From Chitinophagaceae bacterium (GTDB lineage: Bacteria; Bacteroidota; Bacteroidia; Chitinophagales; Chitinophagaceae): a stretch of 33,692 nt of DNA. Numbering within the stretch: position 1 is the first letter of the stretch; each line of letters starts with the position of its first letter. The translations under genes and the position numbers were made by a program. The stretch lies in NCBI GenBank assembly GCA_009996675.1, contig JAACZQ010000012.1:1-33692 (forward strand), given 5' to 3'. The notes under the pieces are model-generated. The model did no database searches. It was not told the DNA's origin and saw only the letters and a program-made list of their open reading frames with translations. Shown here one piece after another: positions 1 to 6,569 of the stretch.

Positions 1-29
1 GATGTAACAGCAAGAGCAGCAACCCAGGG

Positions 30-37
30 TAGCTTTG
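30..37 (+). promoter_or_regulatory. Possible Bacteroidota -7 element (TAGCTTTG) before the HMA gene
   Basis: The octamer fits the Bacteroidota sigma-ABfr -7 consensus TAnnTTTG and ends 18 bases before the ATG at 56. I do not see a TTG -33 element at the usual distance, and the window edge cuts off most of the upstream region, so this may be chance. Confidence 0.25.
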
Positions 38-55
38 TATCCTAAACAAAGCAAC

Positions 56-271
56 ATGGAAAATCTTCAGTTCAAGACAAACATTAAATGTTCCGGATGT
101 ATAGCCAAGAGTACCCCATTCTTAGATAAAGCCGTAGGCAATGGCAACTGGAATGTTGATGTACAGAATCCTTCAAAAATTCTTACCATAACCAGTCAGC
201 ACACCGTGAAGCGTGAAGACGTGATCAAAGCCGTGCAGGAAGCTGGTTATACCGCAGAAGCCATCAGTTAA
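56..271 (+). CDS. Heavy-metal-associated (HMA) domain metallochaperone, 71 aa
   Basis: A stand-alone HMA/CopZ-like domain that binds a soft metal, most likely Cu(I), in the cytoplasm and hands it to an efflux pump. The metal motif CSGC is at residues 12-15, followed by an A-K-S helix start and a C-terminal stretch (D55-VIKAV-EAGY) typical of the second HMA helix and last strand. The frame is open back to a TTG at 35, but the ATG at 56 begins directly before the first HMA strand and gives the normal family length of about 70. The next genes (DUF3347 protein, multicopper oxidase) make copper the likely metal. Bases 1-45 may hold the last codons of an upstream gene (an open frame ends with TAA at 43-45), too short to identify. 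Confidence 0.85.
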   Translation: MENLQFKTNIKCSGCIAKSTPFLDKAVGNGNWNVDVQNPSKILTITSQHTVKREDVIKAVQEAGYTAEAIS

Positions 272-318
272 ACTGGTGGCTTTCGGTTTATCATCAATAC
301 ACCACAAAACCCTAACAT

Positions 319-810
319 ATGAAATCCTTACTGCTTTCCCTGTTATTATCCCTGGGCGTACACAAAACAGATACCCAGGCTAACCAGCCTGCCGCTGTTG
401 GCAACCTGCTCAGCAGTTATATCGGTCTTAAAAATGAACTGGTAGCCGGTGCACAGCCCGCTGCGGTTAAACAAGCTGCAGCTTTTAAAGAAGCCCTTGC
501 AGCCCTCACCGAAAAAGACCTTTCACCCGCCGGATGGAAACAGTTTCAGTCGCTGAAAAACAGCCTTATACAACAGGCTGCTTCCATTACCGGAGCCAAA
601 GACCTGGCCCAGCAAAGAGAATCTTTTAGTGCTCTTTCCCTCAACTTCATCACACTGGCCAAAGCGGTTCAGTTGAGTGATAAGCCGCTGTATATCGACT
701 ATTGCCCCATGAAAAAGTCATACTGGATCAGCCTGGAATCGGCTATCCGCAACCCTTATTATGGTAATGCCATGCTCAGTTGCGGCAGCATAAAAGAAAC
801 TTTACAATAA
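319..810 (+). CDS. DUF3347 domain protein, probably periplasmic copper-binding, 163 aa
   Basis: DUF3347 domains occur in Bacteroidota copper/silver efflux loci, alone or attached to CusB-type membrane fusion proteins, and are thought to bind or pass on copper in the periplasm. The diagnostic C-terminal block is intact: YCPM at 128-131, a tryptophan at 136, NPYYG at 145-149 and a final Cys at 155, so Cys129, Met131 and Cys155 are candidate thioether/thiol ligands. Residues 1-13 are hydrophobic (K2, then a Leu-rich run) and look like a short signal peptide, though I see no clear cleavage site. Residues 25-120 are helical and alanine/glutamine rich. It lies 47 bp after the HMA gene and 10 bp before the multicopper oxidase, consistent with one operon. 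Family assignment is firm; the exact role is inferred. Confidence 0.8.
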   Translation: MKSLLLSLLLSLGVHKTDTQANQPAAVGNLLSSYIGLKNELVAGAQPAAVKQAAAFKEALAALTEKDLSPAGWKQFQSLKNSLIQQAASITGAKDLAQQRESFSALSLNFITLAKAVQLSDKPLYIDYCPMKKSYWISLESAIRNPYYGNAMLSCGSIKETLQ

Positions 811-820
811 ATCAGTAGTC

Positions 821-3040
821 ATGCGTAGCCATCTCCGTTTCACCAAACAAGTTTTATGCTGGAGCCTGCTCTTGCTGGTTACCGGTCGCTTGCCTGCCCA
901 GATGATGCACAATACGGTCAGCAGTACTCAACAGATACGTGAGCCTTTTGTAACCCATATGCCGGGTAAGGTTATCTACCATTTGTATATTACCGATACC
1001 ACCGTTAATTACACGGGGAAAATACGTCCTGCCATTGCCATCAATGGAACCATTCCCGCACCGCAGCTTGATTTTACCGAAGGAGACTCTGCCGTGATTT
1101 ATGTACACAACCTCATGCACATGGAAACATCCATTCACTGGCATGGGCTCATTGTTCCGAATGACCAGGATGGCGTTCCTTATCTCACTACAGCTCCTAT
1201 TAAAGGACATACAACACATATCTTTCGTTTCAGACTCGTACAAAACGGTACTTACTGGTATCATTCCCACACCATGCTACAGGAGCAATCCGGTATGTAT
1301 GGCGCACTGATTATACATCCGGTGGGTGGTACAAAAGAAAAAACAGAGACTTTATTGCTGAGCGACTGGACCGACGAAAACCCGCACCAGGTGGAAAGAT
1401 CCCTGCATTTTGCCACCGATTGGTATGGCATTCGAAAAAAGGCAACCCAGGATTATACACAGGCCATCCGGGAAGGCAAGCTGGGTATTAAGCTGAAAAA
1501 CGAATGGAAGCGCATGCTGGCCATGGATGTTAGCGATGTGTATTACGATAAACTACTCACCAATGGACACCCAGTTGATTCCGGCCATGCATCCAAATAC
1601 CAGCCCGGTGATACGATCCGCCTGCGCATCATCAATGGGAGTGCTTCCACCTATTTCTGGATTCAGTTTTCCGGCGGTAAAATGATGGTGGTGGCATCCG
1701 ATGGTAAGGATGTAACACCCGTAGTCGTAGATCGCTTTATTGTAGGTGTTTCTGAAACCTATGATGTAAAACTGGTGTTACCCGGCCATGGACGATATGA
1801 ACTGCTGGCCACCTCCGAAGACAGAACCAACCATACTTCATTCTGGCTGGGTAAGGGCCCTGCGTATCCGGCAACCGTTCCGGGCAGGCTCAAATATTTC
1901 GCCGGGATGAAAATGATGAACGACATGACAACCGGCAGTGGTAAAATGACCGATATGGGCATGAATATGAGCTTGCAGCAGATGGACATGAACACGGTGA
2001 TGTATCCTGAAATAGCCGACAGCGGACAACAGATTACCACACTGAATTATGCCATGCTGAGCGCACCGGAAAAAACCACACTACCCGCCGGCCCCGTTCG
2101 TGAACTGCGTTTTGAACTCACCGGGAATATGAGCAGGTATGTATGGACCATGGATAACAAGACCATTTCGGAAAGTGATAAAATATTAATCCGTCGGGGC
2201 GAAAACATACGCATCATTCTCACCAATAACTCCATGATGCGACACCCCATGCACCTGCATGGTCATTTCTTCCGGGTACTGAACGGGCAGGGCGATTATG
2301 CGCCTATGAAAACCGTACTGGATATCATGCCCATGGAAACCGATACCCTTGAATTCCATGCATCGGAAAAATCGGGCGACTGGTATTTTCATTGTCATAT
2401 CCTCTATCATATGATGGCTGGTATGGGAAAAATTTTCAGCTATGAAAACAGTGAACCCAACCCGCAGATACCCGATCCGAAAAAAGCCATCAGGCGGGTA
2501 TACAGAGACGACCGCCGCTTTTATTTCGGTGCCGATATCGGTCTGGAAAGCAACAGCTCCGACGGTGAGATCAGACTGGCCAATACCCGCTATCTATTAC
2601 AGGCTGAATGGCGCGCCGGTTATACCCAGGAAAGGGGTTATGAAACCGAAGCACACCTGGGTCGGTTTATCGGACGTCAACAATTCCTCATGCCCTATAT
2701 CGGTTGGGATTTCAGGTACAGACCCGGACATGGCAACGAAAAAAACCTGTTTGGACAAGCCAATACCAAAGACAAACGCAGCGCGCTTTGTCTGGGTGTT
2801 CAGTATACCCTCCCCATGCTGTTAAAAGCTGATGCTCGGATTGATACAGATGGACAGGTCCGCCTCCAAATTGGACGGGAAGATATCCCGGTCAGCAGCA
2901 GGCTCAGGTTGAATTTTTTCTGGAATACCGACAAAGAGTATATGACCGGGCTACGCTATATAGCTACCAAATACCTGTCACTCTCAACACATTACGACAG
3001 CGATATGGGCTATGGGGCCGGCATTACCATAACTTATTAA
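821..3040 (+). CDS. CopA-like multicopper oxidase fused to a C-terminal CopB-like beta-barrel domain, 739 aa
   Basis: An exported multicopper oxidase that probably oxidises Cu(I) to Cu(II) and protects the envelope from copper. Residues 1-27 form a signal peptide ending near LPAQ. All four copper motifs are present: HWHG (106-109), HSH (148-150), HPMHLHGHF (475-483) and HCHILYHMMAGM (524-535), supplying the type 1 Cys525, His530 and Met535 and the type 2/3 histidines. A methionine-rich insert at about 357-398, with repeated M-x-M and M-x-x-M pairs, resembles the CopA/CueO Met-rich copper-binding loop. After residue 540 the protein continues for about 200 residues with alternating aromatic strands and ends in I-T-I-T-Y, like CopB/PcoB outer-membrane barrels, so the usual CopA and CopB pair may be one polypeptide here. 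It is the last gene before a strong terminator. The oxidase call is secure; barrel assembly is inferred. Confidence 0.93.
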   Translation: MRSHLRFTKQVLCWSLLLLVTGRLPAQMMHNTVSSTQQIREPFVTHMPGKVIYHLYITDTTVNYTGKIRPAIAINGTIPAPQLDFTEGDSAVIYVHNLMHMETSIHWHGLIVPNDQDGVPYLTTAPIKGHTTHIFRFRLVQNGTYWYHSHTMLQEQSGMYGALIIHPVGGTKEKTETLLLSDWTDENPHQVERSLHFATDWYGIRKKATQDYTQAIREGKLGIKLKNEWKRMLAMDVSDVYYDKLLTNGHPVDSGHASKYQPGDTIRLRIINGSASTYFWIQFSGGKMMVVASDGKDVTPVVVDRFIVGVSETYDVKLVLPGHGRYELLATSEDRTNHTSFWLGKGPAYPATVPGRLKYFAGMKMMNDMTTGSGKMTDMGMNMSLQQMDMNTVMYPEIADSGQQITTLNYAMLSAPEKTTLPAGPVRELRFELTGNMSRYVWTMDNKTISESDKILIRRGENIRIILTNNSMMRHPMHLHGHFFRVLNGQGDYAPMKTVLDIMPMETDTLEFHASEKSGDWYFHCHILYHMMAGMGKIFSYENSEPNPQIPDPKKAIRRVYRDDRRFYFGADIGLESNSSDGEIRLANTRYLLQAEWRAGYTQERGYETEAHLGRFIGRQQFLMPYIGWDFRYRPGHGNEKNLFGQANTKDKRSALCLGVQYTLPMLLKADARIDTDGQVRLQIGREDIPVSSRLRLNFFWNTDKEYMTGLRYIATKYLSLSTHYDSDMGYGAGITITY

Positions 3041-3066
3041 TCTTGATGTTTCGTTGTATTAAGTTT

Positions 3067-3094
3067 ACCGGGGGAAATTCCCCCGGTTTTTTTT
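3067..3094 (+). terminator. Rho-independent terminator after the copper operon
   Basis: A perfect 8-bp stem, ACCGGGGG (3067-3074) with CCCCCGGT (3080-3087), closes a 5-base loop AAATT and runs into eight T residues (3087-3094). It lies 26 bp after the oxidase stop codon and separates the copper genes from the next transcription unit. Confidence 0.92.
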
Positions 3095-3115
3095 ATATTT
3101 AAGCAAAGCCTGCCC

Positions 3116-3862
3116 ATGAAAAAAACAATCCTCCTCATGACCACTGCGCTGGGTTTATGCTTGCTGAGCCTGCTCTATGCATTCAAACCTGCTCCCGATT
3201 TGTCCAAAGAAATCATGGGTGCCTGGGGTTTTACTGATGATGCCGGCAATGAAACGGTTATCATTTTCAGTGACAATGTCATCAGTGCCGCTGTTTTCAA
3301 TAAAAACAAAAAACAGTTTAGATACAGCAGTGGCGGTACCTGGCGTTTAGACAAGGACAAGCTAATCGTTCAATGCGAATGGAATTCCGAAGATTCTACC
3401 AAAGTAGGCAAGGAAGAAACCGAAGTGATTGCCATTAACAACCAGCAGCTGCATATTATTGGGGCCAACATGATCTGTAAAAGATTGGATGATGGCACAC
3501 CAGGTGCCCTGGTAGGTACCTGGATCATCAGTGGCAATTATGTACAAGATAAAGTATCCAAAAGAGCGAACCCCTTTTATCCGCGCCGCACCATGAAAGT
3601 ATTATCCGGTAAATATTTTCAGTGGATAGCCTACAATGTAGTTACCAAATCATTCATTGCTACCGGCGGAGGCACTTACACCACAGCCAATGGCATCTAT
3701 ACCGAAAACATCCACTACTTCACCAAAACAGCCGAAAGCGTTGGTAAAAGTTTGCAGTTTGAATATGCAGTTGTGAATGACGACTGGCGGCACAAAGGAG
3801 AGAAATCAACCGGTGGTGTGCTTGATGAATGCTGGACCAAAAGATCACAGTTCGAAAAATAA
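3116..3862 (+). CDS. Secreted protein with two lipocalin-like halves, unknown function, 248 aa
   Basis: I do not recognise a named family with certainty. Residues 1-23 are a signal peptide (K2-K3, then a Leu-rich core). Two halves share a similar layout: each starts with a G-x-W motif (GAWGF near 35-39, GTWII near 133-137), followed by beta strands and an ending with a Cys (near 121 and 240). This is the look of Bacteroidota lipocalin-like or DUF4488-type periplasmic proteins, which are often annotated only as membrane or secreted protein. A TATATTTA box sits right behind the upstream terminator (3094-3101), so the gene probably has its own promoter. The stop is 8 bp before the ATG of the SIMPL gene, so the two are likely cotranscribed. 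The CDS call is firm, the function unknown. Confidence 0.75.
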   Translation: MKKTILLMTTALGLCLLSLLYAFKPAPDLSKEIMGAWGFTDDAGNETVIIFSDNVISAAVFNKNKKQFRYSSGGTWRLDKDKLIVQCEWNSEDSTKVGKEETEVIAINNQQLHIIGANMICKRLDDGTPGALVGTWIISGNYVQDKVSKRANPFYPRRTMKVLSGKYFQWIAYNVVTKSFIATGGGTYTTANGIYTENIHYFTKTAESVGKSLQFEYAVVNDDWRHKGEKSTGGVLDECWTKRSQFEK

Positions 3863-3870
3863 TATCATCC

Positions 3871-4602
3871 ATGAAACCTTACCTGCAATACATCATCATT
3901 GCCATCGCCTTTATTACAGGTGTATACCTTATTGCCAATGCTTACCAGTACAAGTTCCACAGCACGGAAACCATTGTGGTAACGGGCCTGGCAGAAACCG
4001 ATTTCAGCAGTGATCAGGTTGTCTGGCGGGGCAGTTATAACAGAACCGGTACCGATCTGCGGCAGGTTTATGCCAGCATTAAAGCAGATGAACAGGAAAT
4101 ACGTCAGTACCTGAAATCAAAAGGCATACCCGACAGCAGTTTTGTTTTCGGATCGGTTAATGTGGAAAAGAATTTCCAGAATACTTATAATACCAGTGGC
4201 CAGATCATAGACACCCGCTTCAAAGGATATACGCTTACCGGAGATGTAACGGTTGACTCCAGGAATATACCTCTGGTAGAATCGGTATCGAGGGAGGTAA
4301 CCGAATTACTGCAAAAAGGGATTGAATTCAATTCCGGGCAGCCCAATTATTATTACAGTAAACTGAACGAACTAAAAATTGATTTACTCGCCAAAGCTTC
4401 GGAAGATGCCTATTTGCGGGCCACCACCATTGCCAAAAGCTCTGATGCCGGTTTATCCAAGCTCAAAAAAGCTACCATGGGCGTATTCCAGATTACGGGT
4501 AAAAATAATAATGAAGAATATTCCTATGGCGGATCTTTTAACACTGCATCCCGACAAAAGACAGCATCCATTACCTTGCGGGCAGAATATCTGGTAAAAT
4601 AA
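3871..4602 (+). CDS. SIMPL (DUF541) domain protein, 243 aa
   Basis: SIMPL/DUF541 proteins are periplasmic or membrane-anchored oligomeric proteins with few firm functions; relatives include E. coli YggE, linked to oxidative stress, and bacterial BP26. Residues 7-24 form a single hydrophobic segment, a signal anchor or uncleaved signal. The opening of the domain, TIVVTGLAETDF at about 34-45, is characteristic, as are the later segments with G-x-x-V-x-x-N-F and the final beta strand T-A-S-I-T-L-R-A-E-Y. The frame is open upstream to 3829, inside the previous gene, but the ATG at 3871 places the hydrophobic segment at the N terminus. It sits 8 bp after one gene and 2 bp before the next (HD hydrolase), so translational coupling is likely. 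Confidence 0.85.
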   Translation: MKPYLQYIIIAIAFITGVYLIANAYQYKFHSTETIVVTGLAETDFSSDQVVWRGSYNRTGTDLRQVYASIKADEQEIRQYLKSKGIPDSSFVFGSVNVEKNFQNTYNTSGQIIDTRFKGYTLTGDVTVDSRNIPLVESVSREVTELLQKGIEFNSGQPNYYYSKLNELKIDLLAKASEDAYLRATTIAKSSDAGLSKLKKATMGVFQITGKNNNEEYSYGGSFNTASRQKTASITLRAEYLVK

Positions 4603-4604
4603 CT

Positions 4605-5255
4605 ATGTCAACAACACTTATTGAGCAAACCGTTGGGTTTGTTAAGCAATCTATGTCGGCCAACGACAGTGGTCACAATTGGTTTCACATCGAGCGGGTC
4701 TGGAAAACCGCCCGAACCATTGCCCTCGGCGAACAGGTGAATTTACTGGTGGTAGAGCTGGCGGCCTTGTTACATGATATTGCCGACTCCAAATTCCACA
4801 ATGGCGATGAAACCATTGGTCCGCGTATGGCCAATGAATGGCTGCTACAACAGCATGTGCCAGCGGATATCCGTGAACATGTGGTTAATATTGTAGCCCA
4901 TATTTCTTTTAAGGGAGGGAATCAGGCCGATACATTTTTTTCACCCGAACTCGCAGTGGTAAGGGATGCCGACAGGCTGGATGCTATTGGCGCATTGGGG
5001 ATCGCCCGTGCTTTTCATTATGGCGGATTTAAAAACAGGGAAATTTATGATCCCGCCATCCAACCCGATTTACAGATGAGCCGGGAAGATTACAAGAAAA
5101 ACACGGCTCCCACCATCAACCATTTTTACGAAAAGCTATTGCTGCTGAAAGACCGTATGCACACCGAAACCGGAAAACAAATGGCCATACAGCGACACCT
5201 GTTTATGGAGCAGTTCCTCGAACAGTTTTACCAGGAATGGGAAGGGAAGCGCTAA
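4605..5255 (+). CDS. HD-domain phosphohydrolase, YedJ/YpgQ-like, 216 aa
   Basis: A cytoplasmic metal-dependent phosphohydrolase; relatives such as B. subtilis YpgQ cleave nucleotides, but the substrate here cannot be read from the sequence. The first part of the metal site is the HNWFH-x-x-RVW motif (His24, His28, Arg31), the core HD pair is His57-Asp58 in ELAALLHDIAD, and the third metal Asp is in VRDADRLDAIGA (Asp121 and Asp123). Another family hallmark, AHISFKGG, lies at 98-105. Length fits the family. The start is an ATG 2 bp after the SIMPL stop codon. The gene ends 3 bp from the stop of the opposing gene at 5259, so the two are tightly convergent with no visible terminator. Confidence 0.88.
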   Translation: MSTTLIEQTVGFVKQSMSANDSGHNWFHIERVWKTARTIALGEQVNLLVVELAALLHDIADSKFHNGDETIGPRMANEWLLQQHVPADIREHVVNIVAHISFKGGNQADTFFSPELAVVRDADRLDAIGALGIARAFHYGGFKNREIYDPAIQPDLQMSREDYKKNTAPTINHFYEKLLLLKDRMHTETGKQMAIQRHLFMEQFLEQFYQEWEGKR

Positions 5256-5258
5256 ACA

Positions 5259-5945
5259 CTACAGTTTCTCGCGGAAAAAAGCGATCGCACGTTGTTTTTG
5301 CACATCGGTTAATCCGATGAAAGCATATTTCCGGTCCTTATCGCGATGCAATTGAACGGTTTTACGTACCCGGTTAAAATCATTGGCAGCGAGTTGAGCA
5401 ATACTTTGCGATTCTTTCTGCTCCCATACTTCTGCTTCAATGATCATATCGGCCTGTTTACCGTTCACTTCCAGCTGATCCATCAGTGTTTTGCGGAATT
5501 TGGTTTTCACCAGTTGAATCATGCGGGGCTGGGGGATGGTGTCGTAAGCCGGTTTGTGATACAGTGCTGCCAGCGGACAGGCATCCACACTACCTGCCTG
5601 CGCTCGGATCGCCGAAAGGGCTTTCAGCTGGTCTCCCGAGAGGGAAAAGGCTTTACATTTTTTCAGGAAAGCTTCTTCTACCTCTCCTGCGGTAGCAAAA
5701 GTATCATTGGTATTGGCTGCTATTTTTTGCAACTGGTACCGCGACCACTGAAACAATTGCCCGATCTTATCAGCTGTTTCCGCCGATATTTTCAGTTCCT
5801 GTATCAAAGCGGGTTTACCACAGTAACCAAAAAGCTCCTGCAATTCTTCCTCAGACCAGGTTGTATTCTTTTCCTGGGCTTGTACCGACAAAGCCTGCAC
5901 CATTATTCCCAGACAAAGTATTATACATCGCATAACCGGTTGCAT
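5259..5945 (-). CDS. Secreted helical protein of unknown function, 228 aa
   Basis: I do not recognise the family. The N terminus is a signal peptide with a hydrophobic core at about 7-22 and a likely cleavage after S-V-Q-A (about 24), followed by QEKN. The mature protein is charged and predicted mostly helical by eye, with repeated patterns such as sA-E-T-A-D-K-I-G-Q-L and F-x-x-K-C-K-A-F, reminiscent of Spy/CpxP-like or Bacteroidota 'periplasmic heavy-metal sensor' helical proteins, but without their LTxxQ motif. Two cysteines (about 42 and 93) and a C-P-L motif near 118 could form disulfides. A second in-frame Met at residue 5 gives an equally good signal peptide. A long antisense frame over this gene is a shadow. 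Confidence 0.7.
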   Translation of the reverse strand: MQPVMRCIILCLGIMVQALSVQAQEKNTTWSEEELQELFGYCGKPALIQELKISAETADKIGQLFQWSRYQLQKIAANTNDTFATAGEVEEAFLKKCKAFSLSGDQLKALSAIRAQAGSVDACPLAALYHKPAYDTIPQPRMIQLVKTKFRKTLMDQLEVNGKQADMIIEAEVWEQKESQSIAQLAANDFNRVRKTVQLHRDKDRKYAFIGLTDVQKQRAIAFFREKL

Positions 5946-6035
5946 ACAATCTCTTTTAGGGTGAATTTACAACAAAAAAAGGGCCATAATCACGGGGGGC
6001 TGTTTTATAACGAAAGCTTCACCAAATCGCTTTGT

Positions 6036-6407
6036 TTAATGAATCTCGTCTATTTCCTGTCCAAATTGCAACAGGTAACCATTGTTATCATAAATACCAA
6101 ACTCGTACATACCCCAGTCAAATCGCTCGGGCGCATAACAAACCCGGACTTTGTTTTGAACCTGTTCCCAGAGCGGCCATATTTCGTTCACGGTAAAATA
6201 GAACGATCCGGTAAAAACCGGGGCCGTAAAAGCCGTATGTGCATTGGGTTTAGACAGCATAATACCGGTTGTATCGCGGTGCAGGGAAGCCCATCCCCAA
6301 TCATTATTCCGCTCATCACAGCTGAAACCGAGGATTTCTGTATAAAATTTCAGGGTCTCATCCAGTTGTTCGGTCCAGATAACAGGGCGTAATGCTAAAA
6401 ACTCCAT
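6036..6407 (-). CDS. VOC (glyoxalase/bleomycin-resistance fold) protein, 123 aa
   Basis: A single vicinal-oxygen-chelate module of the usual size for small glyoxalase/dioxygenase-like proteins. It shows the typical opening (strand R-P-V-I-W, then L-D-E-T-L-K-F-Y-T-E-I-L-G-F, residues 7-28), a central strand F-Y-F-T-V and a closing strand Y-E-F-G-I-Y-D-N-N-G-Y-L-L-Q-F-G-Q (about 101-117), where the last E/Q in such proteins is often a metal ligand. Specific activity cannot be told; many such proteins bind or degrade small molecules or have no known substrate. It faces away from the kinase operon, with 162 bp between the two start codons that must hold both promoters. Confidence 0.85.
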   Translation of the reverse strand: MEFLALRPVIWTEQLDETLKFYTEILGFSCDERNNDWGWASLHRDTTGIMLSKPNAHTAFTAPVFTGSFYFTVNEIWPLWEQVQNKVRVCYAPERFDWGMYEFGIYDNNGYLLQFGQEIDEIH

Positions 6408-6510
6408 AAGTAAGGTTGTGATGTCTTAAAAATACAGTTCAAAATCCATCCGGACCAACGGCGGGTTCTAATCGCTCCCGGCTTAAGCGAATTTTCATCC
6501 AAATCCTTCC

Positions 6511-6538
6511 TTGCTTCGACAATCATACCCTATCTTTA
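6511..6538 (+). promoter_or_regulatory. Predicted promoter of the kinase/receiver/YaiO operon
   Basis: A TTG (6511-6513) is followed after 17 bases by TATCTTTA (6531-6538), close to the Bacteroidota -33/-7 pattern TTG-N17-23-TAnnTTTG with A in place of the final G. Transcription would start roughly 25 bases before the ATG at 6570. TATCTTTA recurs before two other + genes (17260 and 18385), which supports it as a real element of this genome. Confidence 0.5.
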
Positions 6539-6569
6539 CGATACCCCGGTTTCACCCATAACTAAATGC

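Noticed and set aside
854..1270. - strand open frame of 138 codons
   Set aside because: Antisense to the first cupredoxin domain of the multicopper oxidase, including HWHG and HSH.
5346..6392. Long + strand open frame (348 codons)
   Set aside because: It lies antisense to the secreted protein at 5259-5945 and the VOC gene at 6036-6407. Its product is cysteine/phenylalanine rich and has no domain, whereas the minus-strand products have a signal peptide and a recognisable fold.
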